From IMG/VR virus record IMGVR_UViG_3300034062_001359, positions 1 to 39,122 of that record: a stretch of DNA of 39,122 nt. One strand, given 5' to 3'. The notes under the pieces are model-generated. The model was given only the letters and a program-made list of their open reading frames with translations. It was not told the origin of the DNA and did no database searches. The translations under genes were made by a program, and so were the position numbers. This document shows positions 20,602 through 28,898 of the stretch, in pieces (position 1 is the first letter of the stretch; each line of letters opens with the position of its first letter). This DNA is from a virus.

Positions 20602-21575
20602 TGAACAAACAATTTGATGCGGCAGTTGCGTTACAGCTGGACATATTCAGGGCTTCTGAAGGTGTCAGTCAGAACGTAATCCGCATTCTGCGCCAGTTAG
20701 AACGTGAGCTGATTGGCAAACTCGCAGGCGAGATGACCGAGTGGGGCAGGGCAAGGGCAAATAAGCAATTAAAAGAAGCACAGGCTCTGATAGAAAAGTA
20801 TTATGACCGTATCGCAATTCAGTCAATATCCAATACCGATGAGATTGCAAAGGTTGCAGCACAAGTAACCGCGTCATCTATTGCAAGAGACGCTGTTTTG
20901 GCATCTGCAACAGTTTTGGATAAAATAGCAACTGATGCTGTTATTCAAGGTGCGACACAGGGTGCATTTTGGGCAAAGCAGTCTGCTGATGTACAATTCA
21001 ATTTTGCAGCAGCGGTCAGGCAAGGTATCGCAGGGGCTGAGACTAACGCGCAGATCATAAACCGTGTGCGTCAGGTGATGGATGTATCGCGCAGCAACGC
21101 AGCAGCACTGGTGCAGACATCAACAGCGACCATTGCCAATGATGCTCGCATGAAGGTGATGGAGGACAATGATGACATCGTCCTGCGTTATAGGGCTGTC
21201 GCAACGCTTGATTCGCGCACCTGTTTAGTCTGTGCGCCATTAGATGGTAAAGAGTGGGAGAAGTCTGGCAAACCATACGGCGGTCACAGTTCGCCAATGC
21301 CAAGTTATCCGCTGCACTTTAACTGCCGGTGCTTATTGATTCCGGTTGTGCTTGATGGCGAGCCTGGTGGAACAAGAGCGTCAGAAACGGGTCAGGTCAA
21401 GGCTTCACTGACATTTGATGACTGGCTATCACGGCAGACGCAAGATCGTCAAGATGATATACTTGGCAAAGGTCGCGCAGAGATGTATCGTAAAGGTGAG
21501 ATAACGCTGAACGATTTAGTCAATGGTCGAGGTAGGCCATTAACGATTGCACAGCTTAAAGAAAGAAACAACTAA
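20601..21575 (+). CDS. Phage head morphogenesis protein (Mu gpF/SPP1 gp7-like)
   Basis: 324 residues from the ATG at 20601 (TGATG overlap with the portal stop). Helical N-terminal two-thirds, then the conserved minor head core: SRSNAAALVQTSTATIAN, RYRAVATLDSRTCLVCAPLD, GKEW and HFNCRCLLIPV, with Cys residues likely binding metal. This family is a minor capsid or ejected protein next to the portal. Normal length. Confidence 0.88.
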   Translation: MNKQFDAAVALQLDIFRASEGVSQNVIRILRQLERELIGKLAGEMTEWGRARANKQLKEAQALIEKYYDRIAIQSISNTDEIAKVAAQVTASSIARDAVLASATVLDKIATDAVIQGATQGAFWAKQSADVQFNFAAAVRQGIAGAETNAQIINRVRQVMDVSRSNAAALVQTSTATIANDARMKVMEDNDDIVLRYRAVATLDSRTCLVCAPLDGKEWEKSGKPYGGHSSPMPSYPLHFNCRCLLIPVVLDGEPGGTRASETGQVKASLTFDDWLSRQTQDRQDDILGKGRAEMYRKGEITLNDLVNGRGRPLTIAQLKERNN

Positions 21576-21587
21576 GGCCAGAGGCCA

Positions 21588-21602
21588 TGACCAGGGGTCA
21601 AA
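21588..21602 (+). promoter_or_regulatory. SD-overlapping dyad, second copy
   Basis: TGACC-AGG-GGTCA is a perfect 5-bp dyad that encloses the AGGGG ribosome site of the scaffold gene at 21605. The 13-mer GACCAGGGGTCAA is identical to 17539-17551. A neighbouring GGCC-AGA-GGCC dyad lies at 21577-21587. Confidence 0.35.
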
Positions 21603-21604
21603 CG

Positions 21605-22222
21605 ATGGAAAGAACACCAGAAATACAGGCGATGATTGACGAGGCGGTTGCTACTGCTACTGAAGGCTTAAAGAACCACAACAAGCAGTTGTTAGCAGAC
21701 TTGAAGAGAAACGAGCGCAACGGTAAATCCGTTGATCCAGCAGAGGTTGAGCGTTTAGAGGCTGCGCTAGAAAAGTCGCAAGCTGATAACGCAACACTGC
21801 AAAAGCAGTATAAAGATTTGACCAAGAATTTTGAAGAGAAAAGCAATGCTCTAGACTCAGAGTCAAAATACACTCGCCAGCTTTTGATACAAAACGGCCT
21901 TACAGCAGAGCTGTCTAAGGCTGGAGTGACAAACCCAACACACCTAAAAGCAGTACAGGCGATGTTGAAGGAAAATGTGCAAATCGTTGTTGAAGGTGAT
22001 GCGCGAATTGCAAAGATCGGTGATAAAGCCCTTTCAGACTATGTGAAGGAATGGGCAGCGGGTGACGAAGGCAAGCATTTTGTCCAAGCTCCTGCAAACT
22101 CTGGTGGTGGAGCCACTGGTGGAAATGGCGGCGGGGCTGCCTCGATAAAAGGCAGAATTGATGGCTCACCAGTAGAACGAGCAGCATATTTCGCCACAAA
22201 ATTCCCTGACTTAACGCCATAA
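21605..22222 (+). CDS. Capsid scaffolding-like protein
   Basis: 205 residues from the ATG at 21605 (AGGGGTC upstream). A long charged helical coil (EVERLEAALEKSQADNATLQ, KQYKDLTKNFEEKSNALDSE) leads to a Gly-rich linker (NSGGGATGGNGGGAASIKGR) and a short C-terminal helix ending in ATKFPDL. Composition, length and place just before the capsid gene fit a scaffold. No protease motif seen. Confidence 0.75.
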   Translation: MERTPEIQAMIDEAVATATEGLKNHNKQLLADLKRNERNGKSVDPAEVERLEAALEKSQADNATLQKQYKDLTKNFEEKSNALDSESKYTRQLLIQNGLTAELSKAGVTNPTHLKAVQAMLKENVQIVVEGDARIAKIGDKALSDYVKEWAAGDEGKHFVQAPANSGGGATGGNGGGAASIKGRIDGSPVERAAYFATKFPDLTP

Positions 22223-22239
22223 CCTAAGAGGTAATTATC

Positions 22240-23208
22240 ATGGCTCTAACCAACATGAAAGTGTTTAACGAGTACGTCCGTGAAGCAACAATTGAAACTG
22301 TTGCCCAAATGGTAGAGAAATTTAACGCAGCCAGCAACGGCGGCATCCAGTTGTCAACACAAGGCTTTGACGGCGACTTCTTCCTGAAGTCAATGTTCTC
22401 CAGCCTGCACAGCGCACAACGCCGAGTTGATCGCTACGCCACCAACACCAGCGCATCAAGCACTCAGCTTGCACAGCTTGAACACGTTACTGCAAAGGTT
22501 GCTGGCGGCTTTGGTCCAATTGAGTGGGAACCTTCACAACTGCGTTGGGTCGGTGATAACCCGACTATTGCTGTTGAAGTTATCTCCCGCAACATGGCCG
22601 AGGCAATGCTGCGTGACATGCTGAACGCTGGTATCGCATCAGCAATCGCTGCAATGGAGAACCTCGGCGCAACGGTCACGAATGATATCGGCACTGGCCG
22701 TGATCTGACCTACAACGACATCAACAACTCACACGCACTGTTTGGCGATTCCAGCCAGTTGCTGGTGTGTGATGTGATGGACGGCGTTATGTATCACAAG
22801 CTGATCGGTCAGAACCTGACTAACGGCGCAGAACTGTTCCAAGCTGGCACTGTGACTGTTGTCGAGATTCTGGGCAAGCGTATCGTTGTGACTGACGCTC
22901 CTGCACTGCGTGAGACTCCTGCAACTTCCACCAATGACATCAAGATTCTGTCACTGGCTCAAAGCGGCATTGTAGTTCACGATGCTGGTGACCTGATCAC
23001 CAACGTAGAAACCAGCAACGGCAGTCAGCGCATCAAGACTACCATGCAGGCTGATTACACGTTTGGTCTGGGTCTGAAAGGCTACGCTTGGAGCAAGTCT
23101 GTTGCATCACCGACTGATGCAGAGCTTGGCACTGGCAGCAACTGGACGAAGATCGCTACCAGCGTGAAGCACACTGCTGGCGTGTTGACACTGGGTCAGG
23201 CTGCTTAA
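22240..23208 (+). CDS. Major capsid protein
   Basis: 322 residues, following GAGGTAATTATC. It has the composition and order expected of a HK97-fold capsid: N-terminal helix MKVFNEYVREATIETVAQMV, central AKVAGGFGPIEWEPSQLRWV, spine-like MAEAMLRDMLNAGIASAIAA and DVMDGVMYHKLIGQN. The C-terminal part ends TKIATSVKHTAGVLTLG. It follows the scaffold gene. Sequence alone does not identify a named family, but context is strong. Codon use is strongly biased toward C-ending codons, as in highly expressed genes. Confidence 0.85.
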   Translation: MALTNMKVFNEYVREATIETVAQMVEKFNAASNGGIQLSTQGFDGDFFLKSMFSSLHSAQRRVDRYATNTSASSTQLAQLEHVTAKVAGGFGPIEWEPSQLRWVGDNPTIAVEVISRNMAEAMLRDMLNAGIASAIAAMENLGATVTNDIGTGRDLTYNDINNSHALFGDSSQLLVCDVMDGVMYHKLIGQNLTNGAELFQAGTVTVVEILGKRIVVTDAPALRETPATSTNDIKILSLAQSGIVVHDAGDLITNVETSNGSQRIKTTMQADYTFGLGLKGYAWSKSVASPTDAELGTGSNWTKIATSVKHTAGVLTLGQAA

Positions 23209-23210
23209 TT

Positions 23211-23759
23211 GTGACTCCAGCGGAGTATTGGGCGAGCAATGAAAAGTTGCAGCACATTACTCCGCTGGGCGAACGATTCCCCGAAGTAAATCTGTTTCCC
23301 GCATTACAAAAAGCAATCAAAGGTTCTGTTTTTGAATACGGCTGCGGCGATGGTCGGCTTGCGCCAGCTTTTAACCCAGATCAATACGTTGGCTACGACA
23401 TAAACTATTCTGCAATTAAAGCAGCGAGACTAAACAACCCGGCTTATCAATATACCGATGCTCATGCCATAGGGTATATTTATCACGCCTATACGTTTCT
23501 TGCGTACACTGTCTTGCTACATGTGCCTGACTACGAAATAGAAAACGTGATCGGCTTGGCGAAAAAGTACAAGCGGATAGTAATTGGCGAGATCATGGGC
23601 AGGCAATGGCGAAGGCCAGGCAACCCGCCTGTGTTTAATCGTGAGTTGTCAGAATACGCTGAGATGATCCAAAGACCGTATGAGGTTATAAACGTACAAT
23701 ATCCGCGCTACGGCTGCGACCTGACGCTGGCGGTATTTGATGAATCTTTGCGTTCTTAA
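23211..23759 (+). CDS. SAM-dependent methyltransferase (class I)
   Basis: 182 residues from a GTG 2 bases after the capsid stop. Motif I FEYGCGDGRL (residues ~41-50) and the acidic loop VGYDINYSAIKAARL define the Rossmann SAM site; FLAYTVLLHVPDYE lies at the motif IV position. The acceptor is unknown. It is followed by two glycan-related genes, so sugar or capsid modification is possible. It is embedded in the head operon, where accessory genes are unusual, and looks like a moron insertion. Confidence 0.78.
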   Translation: MTPAEYWASNEKLQHITPLGERFPEVNLFPALQKAIKGSVFEYGCGDGRLAPAFNPDQYVGYDINYSAIKAARLNNPAYQYTDAHAIGYIYHAYTFLAYTVLLHVPDYEIENVIGLAKKYKRIVIGEIMGRQWRRPGNPPVFNRELSEYAEMIQRPYEVINVQYPRYGCDLTLAVFDESLRS

Positions 23760-24285
23760 AAGCGGTGGCGATTTCAAACCAGAGCATGTGCGGCGACTTG
23801 CCAGCATGGTTCCTGACCTATTCTGCATATCGGATGTGTTCATACATGGTGTGCCTGTCATCCCGATGCGCTACAACTGGCCGTCTTGGTGGTGCAAGAT
23901 GGAGATGTTCCGGCCTGATATCGAGGGCGATATTTTCTATTTTGACCTTGATACAACGGTTATCCAAATGCCGGAAATACCTAAAGGCGATTGTGTGCTT
24001 ACCGACTTTGGCAATCCAAATGTGATCGGTTCCGGCTTAATGTATCTGACGGAGCAAACGAGATTTAAAATTTGGGATGACTGGATTAAATCACCAGGCA
24101 AGCACATCGGCCAGAATATAACGCTCGGTGATCAAGGCTATTTAAATCAGCACCTGCACTTAGCAAAACGATGGCAGCGCATTGCAAAGGTGTACAGCTA
24201 TAAACGTCATGGCAAGCCAGCAGATGCTCAAGTGATCTGCTTTCACGGCAAACCTAGACCGTGGGACATAGAACATGCACTTTGA
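23740..24285 (+). CDS. DxD glycosyltransferase-like protein
   Basis: 181 residues from the ATG at 23740, overlapping the methyltransferase by 20 bases. WPSWWCKMEMFRPD followed by IFYFDLDTTV (DLD at 69-71) is a nucleotide-sugar and metal site of GT-A enzymes, and the C-terminal VICFHGKPRPWD supplies the usual late His. The family is similar to small phage glycosyltransferases of the GT8-like type. The acceptor is unknown: capsid, tail or host surface sugar. Confidence 0.72.
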   Translation: MNLCVLKSGGDFKPEHVRRLASMVPDLFCISDVFIHGVPVIPMRYNWPSWWCKMEMFRPDIEGDIFYFDLDTTVIQMPEIPKGDCVLTDFGNPNVIGSGLMYLTEQTRFKIWDDWIKSPGKHIGQNITLGDQGYLNQHLHLAKRWQRIAKVYSYKRHGKPADAQVICFHGKPRPWDIEHAL

Positions 24286-24988
24286 ACCAACTGCTCCACT
24301 GGCTGACCTAATCATGCGTCATGCTGGGAAAAGAATCTGCGTGATGGGTGGAGGCAAAACTCTGCAATCGGATATTGAAGGCATCGAGGCAGACATCTGG
24401 ATCAGCGTCAACAACCACGGGGCAAAGCTAAAGCCTGTTGATTACATTGTCTGCATGGACAATATACACACAGCAAACAAACGTGAGATGCGTTATTTCC
24501 TAAGGCAGTTCTCTGATGCGCCGGTAATATCCCCGTGGCACTGGGGTCAGTATCAGATGCACAAGTGGCCTGGTTATCCAAGAATGTTTAATTCTGGAGT
24601 CATGGCAGTCTGGGTGGCGTACCTAATGGGGGCGCATCCTGTTATAATGGCAGGGTATGATTGCTATAATGGCGACAAGAAGATCATTGATATGCACAGA
24701 TTCTTTTTGCCAGAGGTGCGTTGTCAGGTTCGTGTTGCCTCTGGGGCATTGATTGGAATGTATCCAAAGCACAAAATAACAGAGAATTTTGATAAATTTG
24801 CAATTCCTGAGATACTAGGTGACGCAAGAGATGGCTGCGTTAAGGTTAGAGTTAAATCACTATTCACTTATCGCGGCTGTGAATGGCCTATTGGAACAAT
24901 ACTGACGTTGCCAGAGTTTGAAGTGCGGCGACAGATAAAGCATAAATCACTGGAGATTGTACCTGATGAAAAAACCGACAAAGCGTAA
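24275..24988 (+). CDS. DUF115/MptE-like or sialyltransferase-like protein
   Basis: 237 residues. A Rossmann-like N-terminus ICVMGGGKTLQSDI, then DIWISVNNHGAKLKPVDYIV, and FNSGVMAVWVAYLMGAHPVI with MAGYDCY. These phrases occur in phage and bacterial DUF115 and glycosyltransferase-like proteins. The C-terminal ~60 residues add a beta-rich tail. It overlaps the previous gene by 11 bases. It probably works with the neighbouring methyltransferase and glycosyltransferase. Confidence 0.6.
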   Translation: MHFEPTAPLADLIMRHAGKRICVMGGGKTLQSDIEGIEADIWISVNNHGAKLKPVDYIVCMDNIHTANKREMRYFLRQFSDAPVISPWHWGQYQMHKWPGYPRMFNSGVMAVWVAYLMGAHPVIMAGYDCYNGDKKIIDMHRFFLPEVRCQVRVASGALIGMYPKHKITENFDKFAIPEILGDARDGCVKVRVKSLFTYRGCEWPIGTILTLPEFEVRRQIKHKSLEIVPDEKTDKA

Positions 24989-25148
24989 AACAGCAGACGT
25001 TGTTGAGCAGGTAGAGCAGCCATCAGGTGATGCTGTGATGCTTAAGGTTGTGCGGCCTGTTGATGGCAAAGAAGTGGGCGAAACATTTACTGGCAGGCTA
25101 AACGACTACCGTTTGCAAATCAAACATGGGTCGATTGAGGTGATCTGA
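24966..25148 (+). CDS. Small basic head-region protein, 60 residues
   Basis: It starts at the ATG at 24966 inside the end of the previous gene. N-terminus MKKPTKRKTADVVEQVEQPS, then a small beta-rich part VRPVDGKEVGETFTGRLNDY. The stop overlaps the next ATG (TGATG). Typical of small uncharacterised proteins between capsid and connector genes. Confidence 0.55.
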   Translation: MKKPTKRKTADVVEQVEQPSGDAVMLKVVRPVDGKEVGETFTGRLNDYRLQIKHGSIEVI

Positions 25149-25969
25149 TGGCCGTTCCTGTCAATAGCGTTTTACCTGTCATCAGCGGCACAGTTGAGGT
25201 CGGTTATACACTGACGGCAACAACTGGCACATGGTCGCCGACACCAACGAGCTTTGCTTTCCAGTGGCAGCGTGTCAACGACAGCATTGTTGATATTGCA
25301 GGCGCAACTAACAACCAATACATTATTACCGCCAACGACACAGGTTATACGCTCAGGGTTCGGGTTATCGCTACCAACAACAGCGGGGACTCATTGCCAG
25401 CCATTAGTGCTGAAACAGTAACGATACCAAGCGACTGGTTTATTGTTGAGGACGGTACTGCAAAGGCTGACGCTGTCAGCTATGCAACAATTAACTATGC
25501 TAACGATTACCATGCGAGACGCGGCAATCAGGTCTGGGGTAATTTGAGCATAGGCGAGAAAAAAGCAGCAATGGTCAAATCTGCTGAGTACCTGGTTGAA
25601 AAGTACCGGATGCGATGGAAGGGCGAACGGGTAAGCACAACCCAATCACTCGATTGGCCGCGAAACTGGGTCGAGTATGCTGACTATCAATTTATTACCC
25701 GCAACGGCGCACAGGTGATTGGCGGGTTTCTTTATTACCCATCCAATGAAGTGCCAGAAGAAGTCAAAGCTGCACAGGCTGAACTTGCCTACGCAACACT
25801 GACAGGTGTGCTGTACGGTGAGCAAGGTCAAGTTGTTAAGCGGCAGAAGGTTGATGTGTTGGAAGTTGAATATGACCAATACAGTTTTCAGGGTCGCAGA
25901 TTCCCTGCTGTAGATGGTCGGCTGGCTCCTTTGCTAGGCAATGTTCGTAATCAGGTAGTGCGAAAATGA
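25148..25969 (+). CDS. Ig-like domain fused to head-tail adaptor (DnaT_2-like)
   Basis: 273 residues. Residues ~5-95 form an Ig-like/bacterial surface repeat: GYTLTATTGTWSPTPTSFAF, QWQRVNDS, IAGATNNQYIITANDTGYTL, RVRVIATNNSGDS. Residues ~100-273 are the adaptor part: ADAVSYATINYANDYHARRG, SLDWPRNWVEYAD, NEVPEEVKAAQAELAYATLT, ending in a basic tail. The second part belongs to the DnaT-like/connector family usually found alone at this position. The Ig part probably projects from the virion and binds cell-surface carbohydrate. The fusion is unusual. Confidence 0.75.
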   Translation: MAVPVNSVLPVISGTVEVGYTLTATTGTWSPTPTSFAFQWQRVNDSIVDIAGATNNQYIITANDTGYTLRVRVIATNNSGDSLPAISAETVTIPSDWFIVEDGTAKADAVSYATINYANDYHARRGNQVWGNLSIGEKKAAMVKSAEYLVEKYRMRWKGERVSTTQSLDWPRNWVEYADYQFITRNGAQVIGGFLYYPSNEVPEEVKAAQAELAYATLTGVLYGEQGQVVKRQKVDVLEVEYDQYSFQGRRFPAVDGRLAPLLGNVRNQVVRK

Positions 25970-26331
25970 GCTTTGACTATGTTGCCTTGCAAGCGGTATC
26001 GACAAGCCTGCTGACTCAGGCGGGGCAGTCTGTCACGCGCACAGTAGTGACTGTTGGCGCGTATGATCCGGCAACTGGTACTGCAACAACGACAACATCA
26101 ACCAGCACAAGAAAAGGCGCACTGCTTAATTACAGCAAGACATCAGAGCAATACATTCGCGGCAACCTAGTCGAAATCAATGACAGGAAACTATTGCTCG
26201 ATGCAACAGCGGCAGTGGCACTGACTGACATCTACACAATTCAGGGTGAGCAGTATACGGTTGTTTCGATTAAGCCAACTAACCCTGCTGGCGTAGATGT
26301 GTTGTTTGAATTGCATGTGAGGCTCTCGTGA
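25966..26331 (+). CDS. Head-tail joining/completion protein
   Basis: 121 residues, coupled by ATGA to the adaptor and by GTGA to the next gene. Helical start MSFDYVALQAVSTSLLTQAG, then beta-rich RTVVTVGAYDPATGTATTTT and YTIQGEQYTVVSIKPTNPAG, as in head-closure or stopper proteins. Called from position and fold-like pattern; no family named with confidence. Confidence 0.6.
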   Translation: MSFDYVALQAVSTSLLTQAGQSVTRTVVTVGAYDPATGTATTTTSTSTRKGALLNYSKTSEQYIRGNLVEINDRKLLLDATAAVALTDIYTIQGEQYTVVSIKPTNPAGVDVLFELHVRLS

Positions 26332-26759
26332 GCTTTTCTTCTGACATGTCAAAGTGGTGTAAGCAGACAATGCCGCAGACAATGGAAAAGGTTGTGCGCC
26401 GAGTTGTTGTTGAGGTGGCTAACAGAGCAATCTTTAATTCGCCAGTTGGTGATCCTTCATACTGGATAAACCCGCCACCGCCTGGTTACGCTGGTGGTCA
26501 GTTTAGAAGAAACTGGGTGTACGGCTTTAACTCCCCACCAGTGGGTTACATAAATGATATTGATCCATCAGGGCAAAAGACTCTTGCTGCTATAATGAGT
26601 TCGGCACATGGCAAGGCTGGTGTGCATTACATTGCTAATAATGTGCCTTATGCCCAGCGAATAGAAAACGGTTGGTCAAGGCAAGCACCACAAGGCATTG
26701 TTGGCAGAATTGAACTTGAGTTACCTGAGATATTTACAAGGGCGGTGGCACAGGCATGA
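26328..26759 (+). CDS. HK97 gp10-like tail completion protein
   Basis: 143 residues from a GTG overlapping the previous stop. The N-terminal helix VVRRVVVEVANRAIFNSPVG precedes WINPPPPGYAGGQFRRNWVY and IANNVPYAQRIENGWSRQAP. The last motif is the family hallmark (xVPYAxxxExGxS). It completes the tail end at the neck. Coupled (ATGA) to the tail terminator. Confidence 0.8.
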   Translation: MSFSSDMSKWCKQTMPQTMEKVVRRVVVEVANRAIFNSPVGDPSYWINPPPPGYAGGQFRRNWVYGFNSPPVGYINDIDPSGQKTLAAIMSSAHGKAGVHYIANNVPYAQRIENGWSRQAPQGIVGRIELELPEIFTRAVAQA

Positions 26760-27163
26760 GTACGGTATCTATTCGCGCAGCACTGGAAGCAAGGCTTAAC
26801 GGCATTACGCCAGCACTTGCTACGGCGTTTGAAAACGCGCCATTTAAGCCGCCTGCTGCAACTGTTCCGTATCAAATATGCAATGTGTTATTTGCCAGAC
26901 CTGACAACACAGAAATCGGCAGGTCACATCAGGAATTGGGCTACATGCAAGTTCGCTTGATGTACCCAATGAACACAGGATCGTCAGCGGCGATGACCAG
27001 AGCAGAGCTTATACGCACGAACTTTGAAAGAGCGTCAACCGTTAGCAGTGGCGGGGTCACTGTCAACATAACCGAAACGCCGGAGATAGAAACAACCGGC
27101 ATCGAAGACAACCGTTATACTGTGCTGGTGAAAATCAGATTCAGATCATTTATCCCAACGTGA
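26756..27163 (+). CDS. Tail terminator protein (DUF4128-like)
   Basis: 135 residues. IRAALEARLNGITPALATAF, then FKPPAATVPYQICNVLFARP, and later GYMQVRLMYPMNTGSSAAMT with VNITETPEIETT are typical of the family that caps the tail tube and joins it to the head. The position immediately before the tail tube gene supports this. Confidence 0.78.
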   Translation: MSTVSIRAALEARLNGITPALATAFENAPFKPPAATVPYQICNVLFARPDNTEIGRSHQELGYMQVRLMYPMNTGSSAAMTRAELIRTNFERASTVSSGGVTVNITETPEIETTGIEDNRYTVLVKIRFRSFIPT

Positions 27164-27174
27164 GGTAAGCCATC

Positions 27175-28380
27175 ATGGCCATTGCTCAAAAAATTGCTAA
27201 ACGCACCACCATCCGCAAACAGACTGGGCTTGGCGTACCAGGCTCTGCAACTGGTCAAGTTCTGCGGCGAACGTCCAGTATCTTTACCGCAAGCCGTGAT
27301 ATGTACGGCAGCAACGAGATTCGCTCTGACCACCAGTCAAGCGGTCAAAACTACGGCCTCAAGTCAGCATCAGGCACAATCAACGGTGAGTTGTCCTCGG
27401 CAACCTACAAGATACTCGTTGAGGCAATGCTTGAATCTGCATACGCTGCCACAACGCCCTATGCGGCTGGCACTGATGTAACTCCAGACGCTGCGGGTAC
27501 ATTCACAGACGCATCAGGCGGGTATTTGACTGCTGGTTTAAAGGTTGGTGATGTTGGGCGATGGACGGGATTTGCAGCCCCTGGCGATGCTAACAACGGA
27601 AAAAACTTCCTGATCACTGGCCTGACTGCAACTGTTATGACCGGCGTTTTCCTTAACGGTGACGCTGTTGTGACAGATACGTCTGGTGATTCGGTTACCT
27701 TCACGCTGCCAGGCAAGAAAGCAAAACCGCCATTGACTGGTCACACAAAGGACTATTTACAGGTTGAGGAATTTTACTCAGACCTGACTGACTCTGATCT
27801 TTTTAGTGACATGATCGTTTCGGGATTAACCTTTGATCTACCTGCAAGCGGCAACGCAACAATGTCAGCTACATTGGCTGGATTGTCTCGCGCATTGTCT
27901 GGCTCACAGGTAATGACCAGCCCAACTGCTGAAACGCAGACAGGCATCATTGCCTCGATTAACGGTCGTATTTTCATCAATGGCACTGCAATTCCTGTGA
28001 CTGCTGTGAATATACAGATTGCCAACGGCGCAGCACCGACAGGCGCAGAGATTGGCAGCAACGAGTCTGGTGATGTATTCCGTAATCAGATCGTAGTGAC
28101 TGGTCAGTTCATGGCAATGCTGCGTGATCAAACCCTTTCTGCGCTTTATGATGCAGAAACTGAAATCAGCCTGATTGTTGCTGCTGCTGCTGATGAGACT
28201 GACGCTGCTGACTTTATGGGCTTCTCTATCCCTAAAATCCGAATCACTGGTGACTCACCAGATGATGGCGATGCAATCATGCGTACTTATCCTTTTAGTG
28301 CGCGACTGAACGTAGACGGCGGTGCTGCTTTGGCTTTTGACGAAACAACGATCACAATCCAAGACAGTGCTGTTGCTTAA
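27175..28380 (+). CDS. Major tail tube protein
   Basis: 401 residues, after GAGGTAAGCC. N-terminus MAIAQKIAKRTTIRKQTGLG, then TGQVLRRTSSIFTASRDMYG and EIRSDHQSSGQNYGLKSASG, fits the Phage_tube_2-type tail tube family. An internal insertion around residues 95-180 (DAAGTFTDASGGYLTAGLKV and on) is probably a surface-exposed domain. It polymerises into the tail tube. Followed by a leader hairpin and the chaperone gene. Confidence 0.85.
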   Translation: MAIAQKIAKRTTIRKQTGLGVPGSATGQVLRRTSSIFTASRDMYGSNEIRSDHQSSGQNYGLKSASGTINGELSSATYKILVEAMLESAYAATTPYAAGTDVTPDAAGTFTDASGGYLTAGLKVGDVGRWTGFAAPGDANNGKNFLITGLTATVMTGVFLNGDAVVTDTSGDSVTFTLPGKKAKPPLTGHTKDYLQVEEFYSDLTDSDLFSDMIVSGLTFDLPASGNATMSATLAGLSRALSGSQVMTSPTAETQTGIIASINGRIFINGTAIPVTAVNIQIANGAAPTGAEIGSNESGDVFRNQIVVTGQFMAMLRDQTLSALYDAETEISLIVAAAADETDAADFMGFSIPKIRITGDSPDDGDAIMRTYPFSARLNVDGGAALAFDETTITIQDSAVA

Positions 28381-28406
28381 CCGAGTACCTGCCGTCCTGC
28401 CAACTA

Positions 28407-28460
28407 ATCCTCGCGGACTAGCGGCGGGGCGGTAAGGGCATTAAACCAAACCGCGAGGAT
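28407..28460 (+). promoter_or_regulatory. Hairpin sequestering the ribosome site of the tail chaperone
   Basis: A perfect 10-bp inverted repeat ATCCTCGCGG/CCGCGAGGAT separated by 34 bases. The 3' arm contains the GAGGAT Shine-Dalgarno of the gene at 28467. The hairpin would lower translation until opened. No U tract follows, so it is not a terminator. Confidence 0.65.
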
Positions 28461-28466
28461 ATACTG

Positions 28467-28898
28467 ATGAAAGATAAAAAAACTTTATCGCTAGACGAAT
28501 TTGATGTTGGCACACGATCAAACGAAGGTGTTGAAATTGAATTGCGTCACCCTGTCACAAGCGATGATCTGGGCATATTTGTTACTGTTGTCGGACGTTA
28601 TTCTGAAACCTATCAGTCGGCAGTGCGGGAAATATCTTCCCAATCTATTAAAGGCGCAGCCACTAAAAAGAAAAAGGTTGAACCTATCGCTGACGCTATT
28701 GAGAAAGGTGTGCGTCTGTTATCGCTTTGCACAATTAGCTGGCGCACTGATGATAAGCCTACGATTAACTTTCACGGCGCAGAACATCCGTACAGTGTGG
28801 ATGCTGCCGTTGATTTGTACACATCAAAGTCGCTGCCGTGGGTAAAAGAGCAAATTGATTCGGCAATTCACAGCAACGCAAATTTTATGAAGCCCTGA
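28467..28898 (+). CDS. Tail assembly chaperone, gpG-like
   Basis: 143 residues. N-terminus MKDKKTLSLDEFDVGTRSNE, then VEIELRHPVTSDDLGIFVTV, SLCTISWRTDD and a C-terminal helix ending NANFMKP. The place between tail tube and tape measure genes is that of lambda gpG. Near its 3' end it has a slippery site (28880-28886), and the -1 frame continues into the downstream ORF, as in gpG/gpGT. Confidence 0.78.
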   Translation: MKDKKTLSLDEFDVGTRSNEGVEIELRHPVTSDDLGIFVTVVGRYSETYQSAVREISSQSIKGAATKKKKVEPIADAIEKGVRLLSLCTISWRTDDKPTINFHGAEHPYSVDAAVDLYTSKSLPWVKEQIDSAIHSNANFMKP

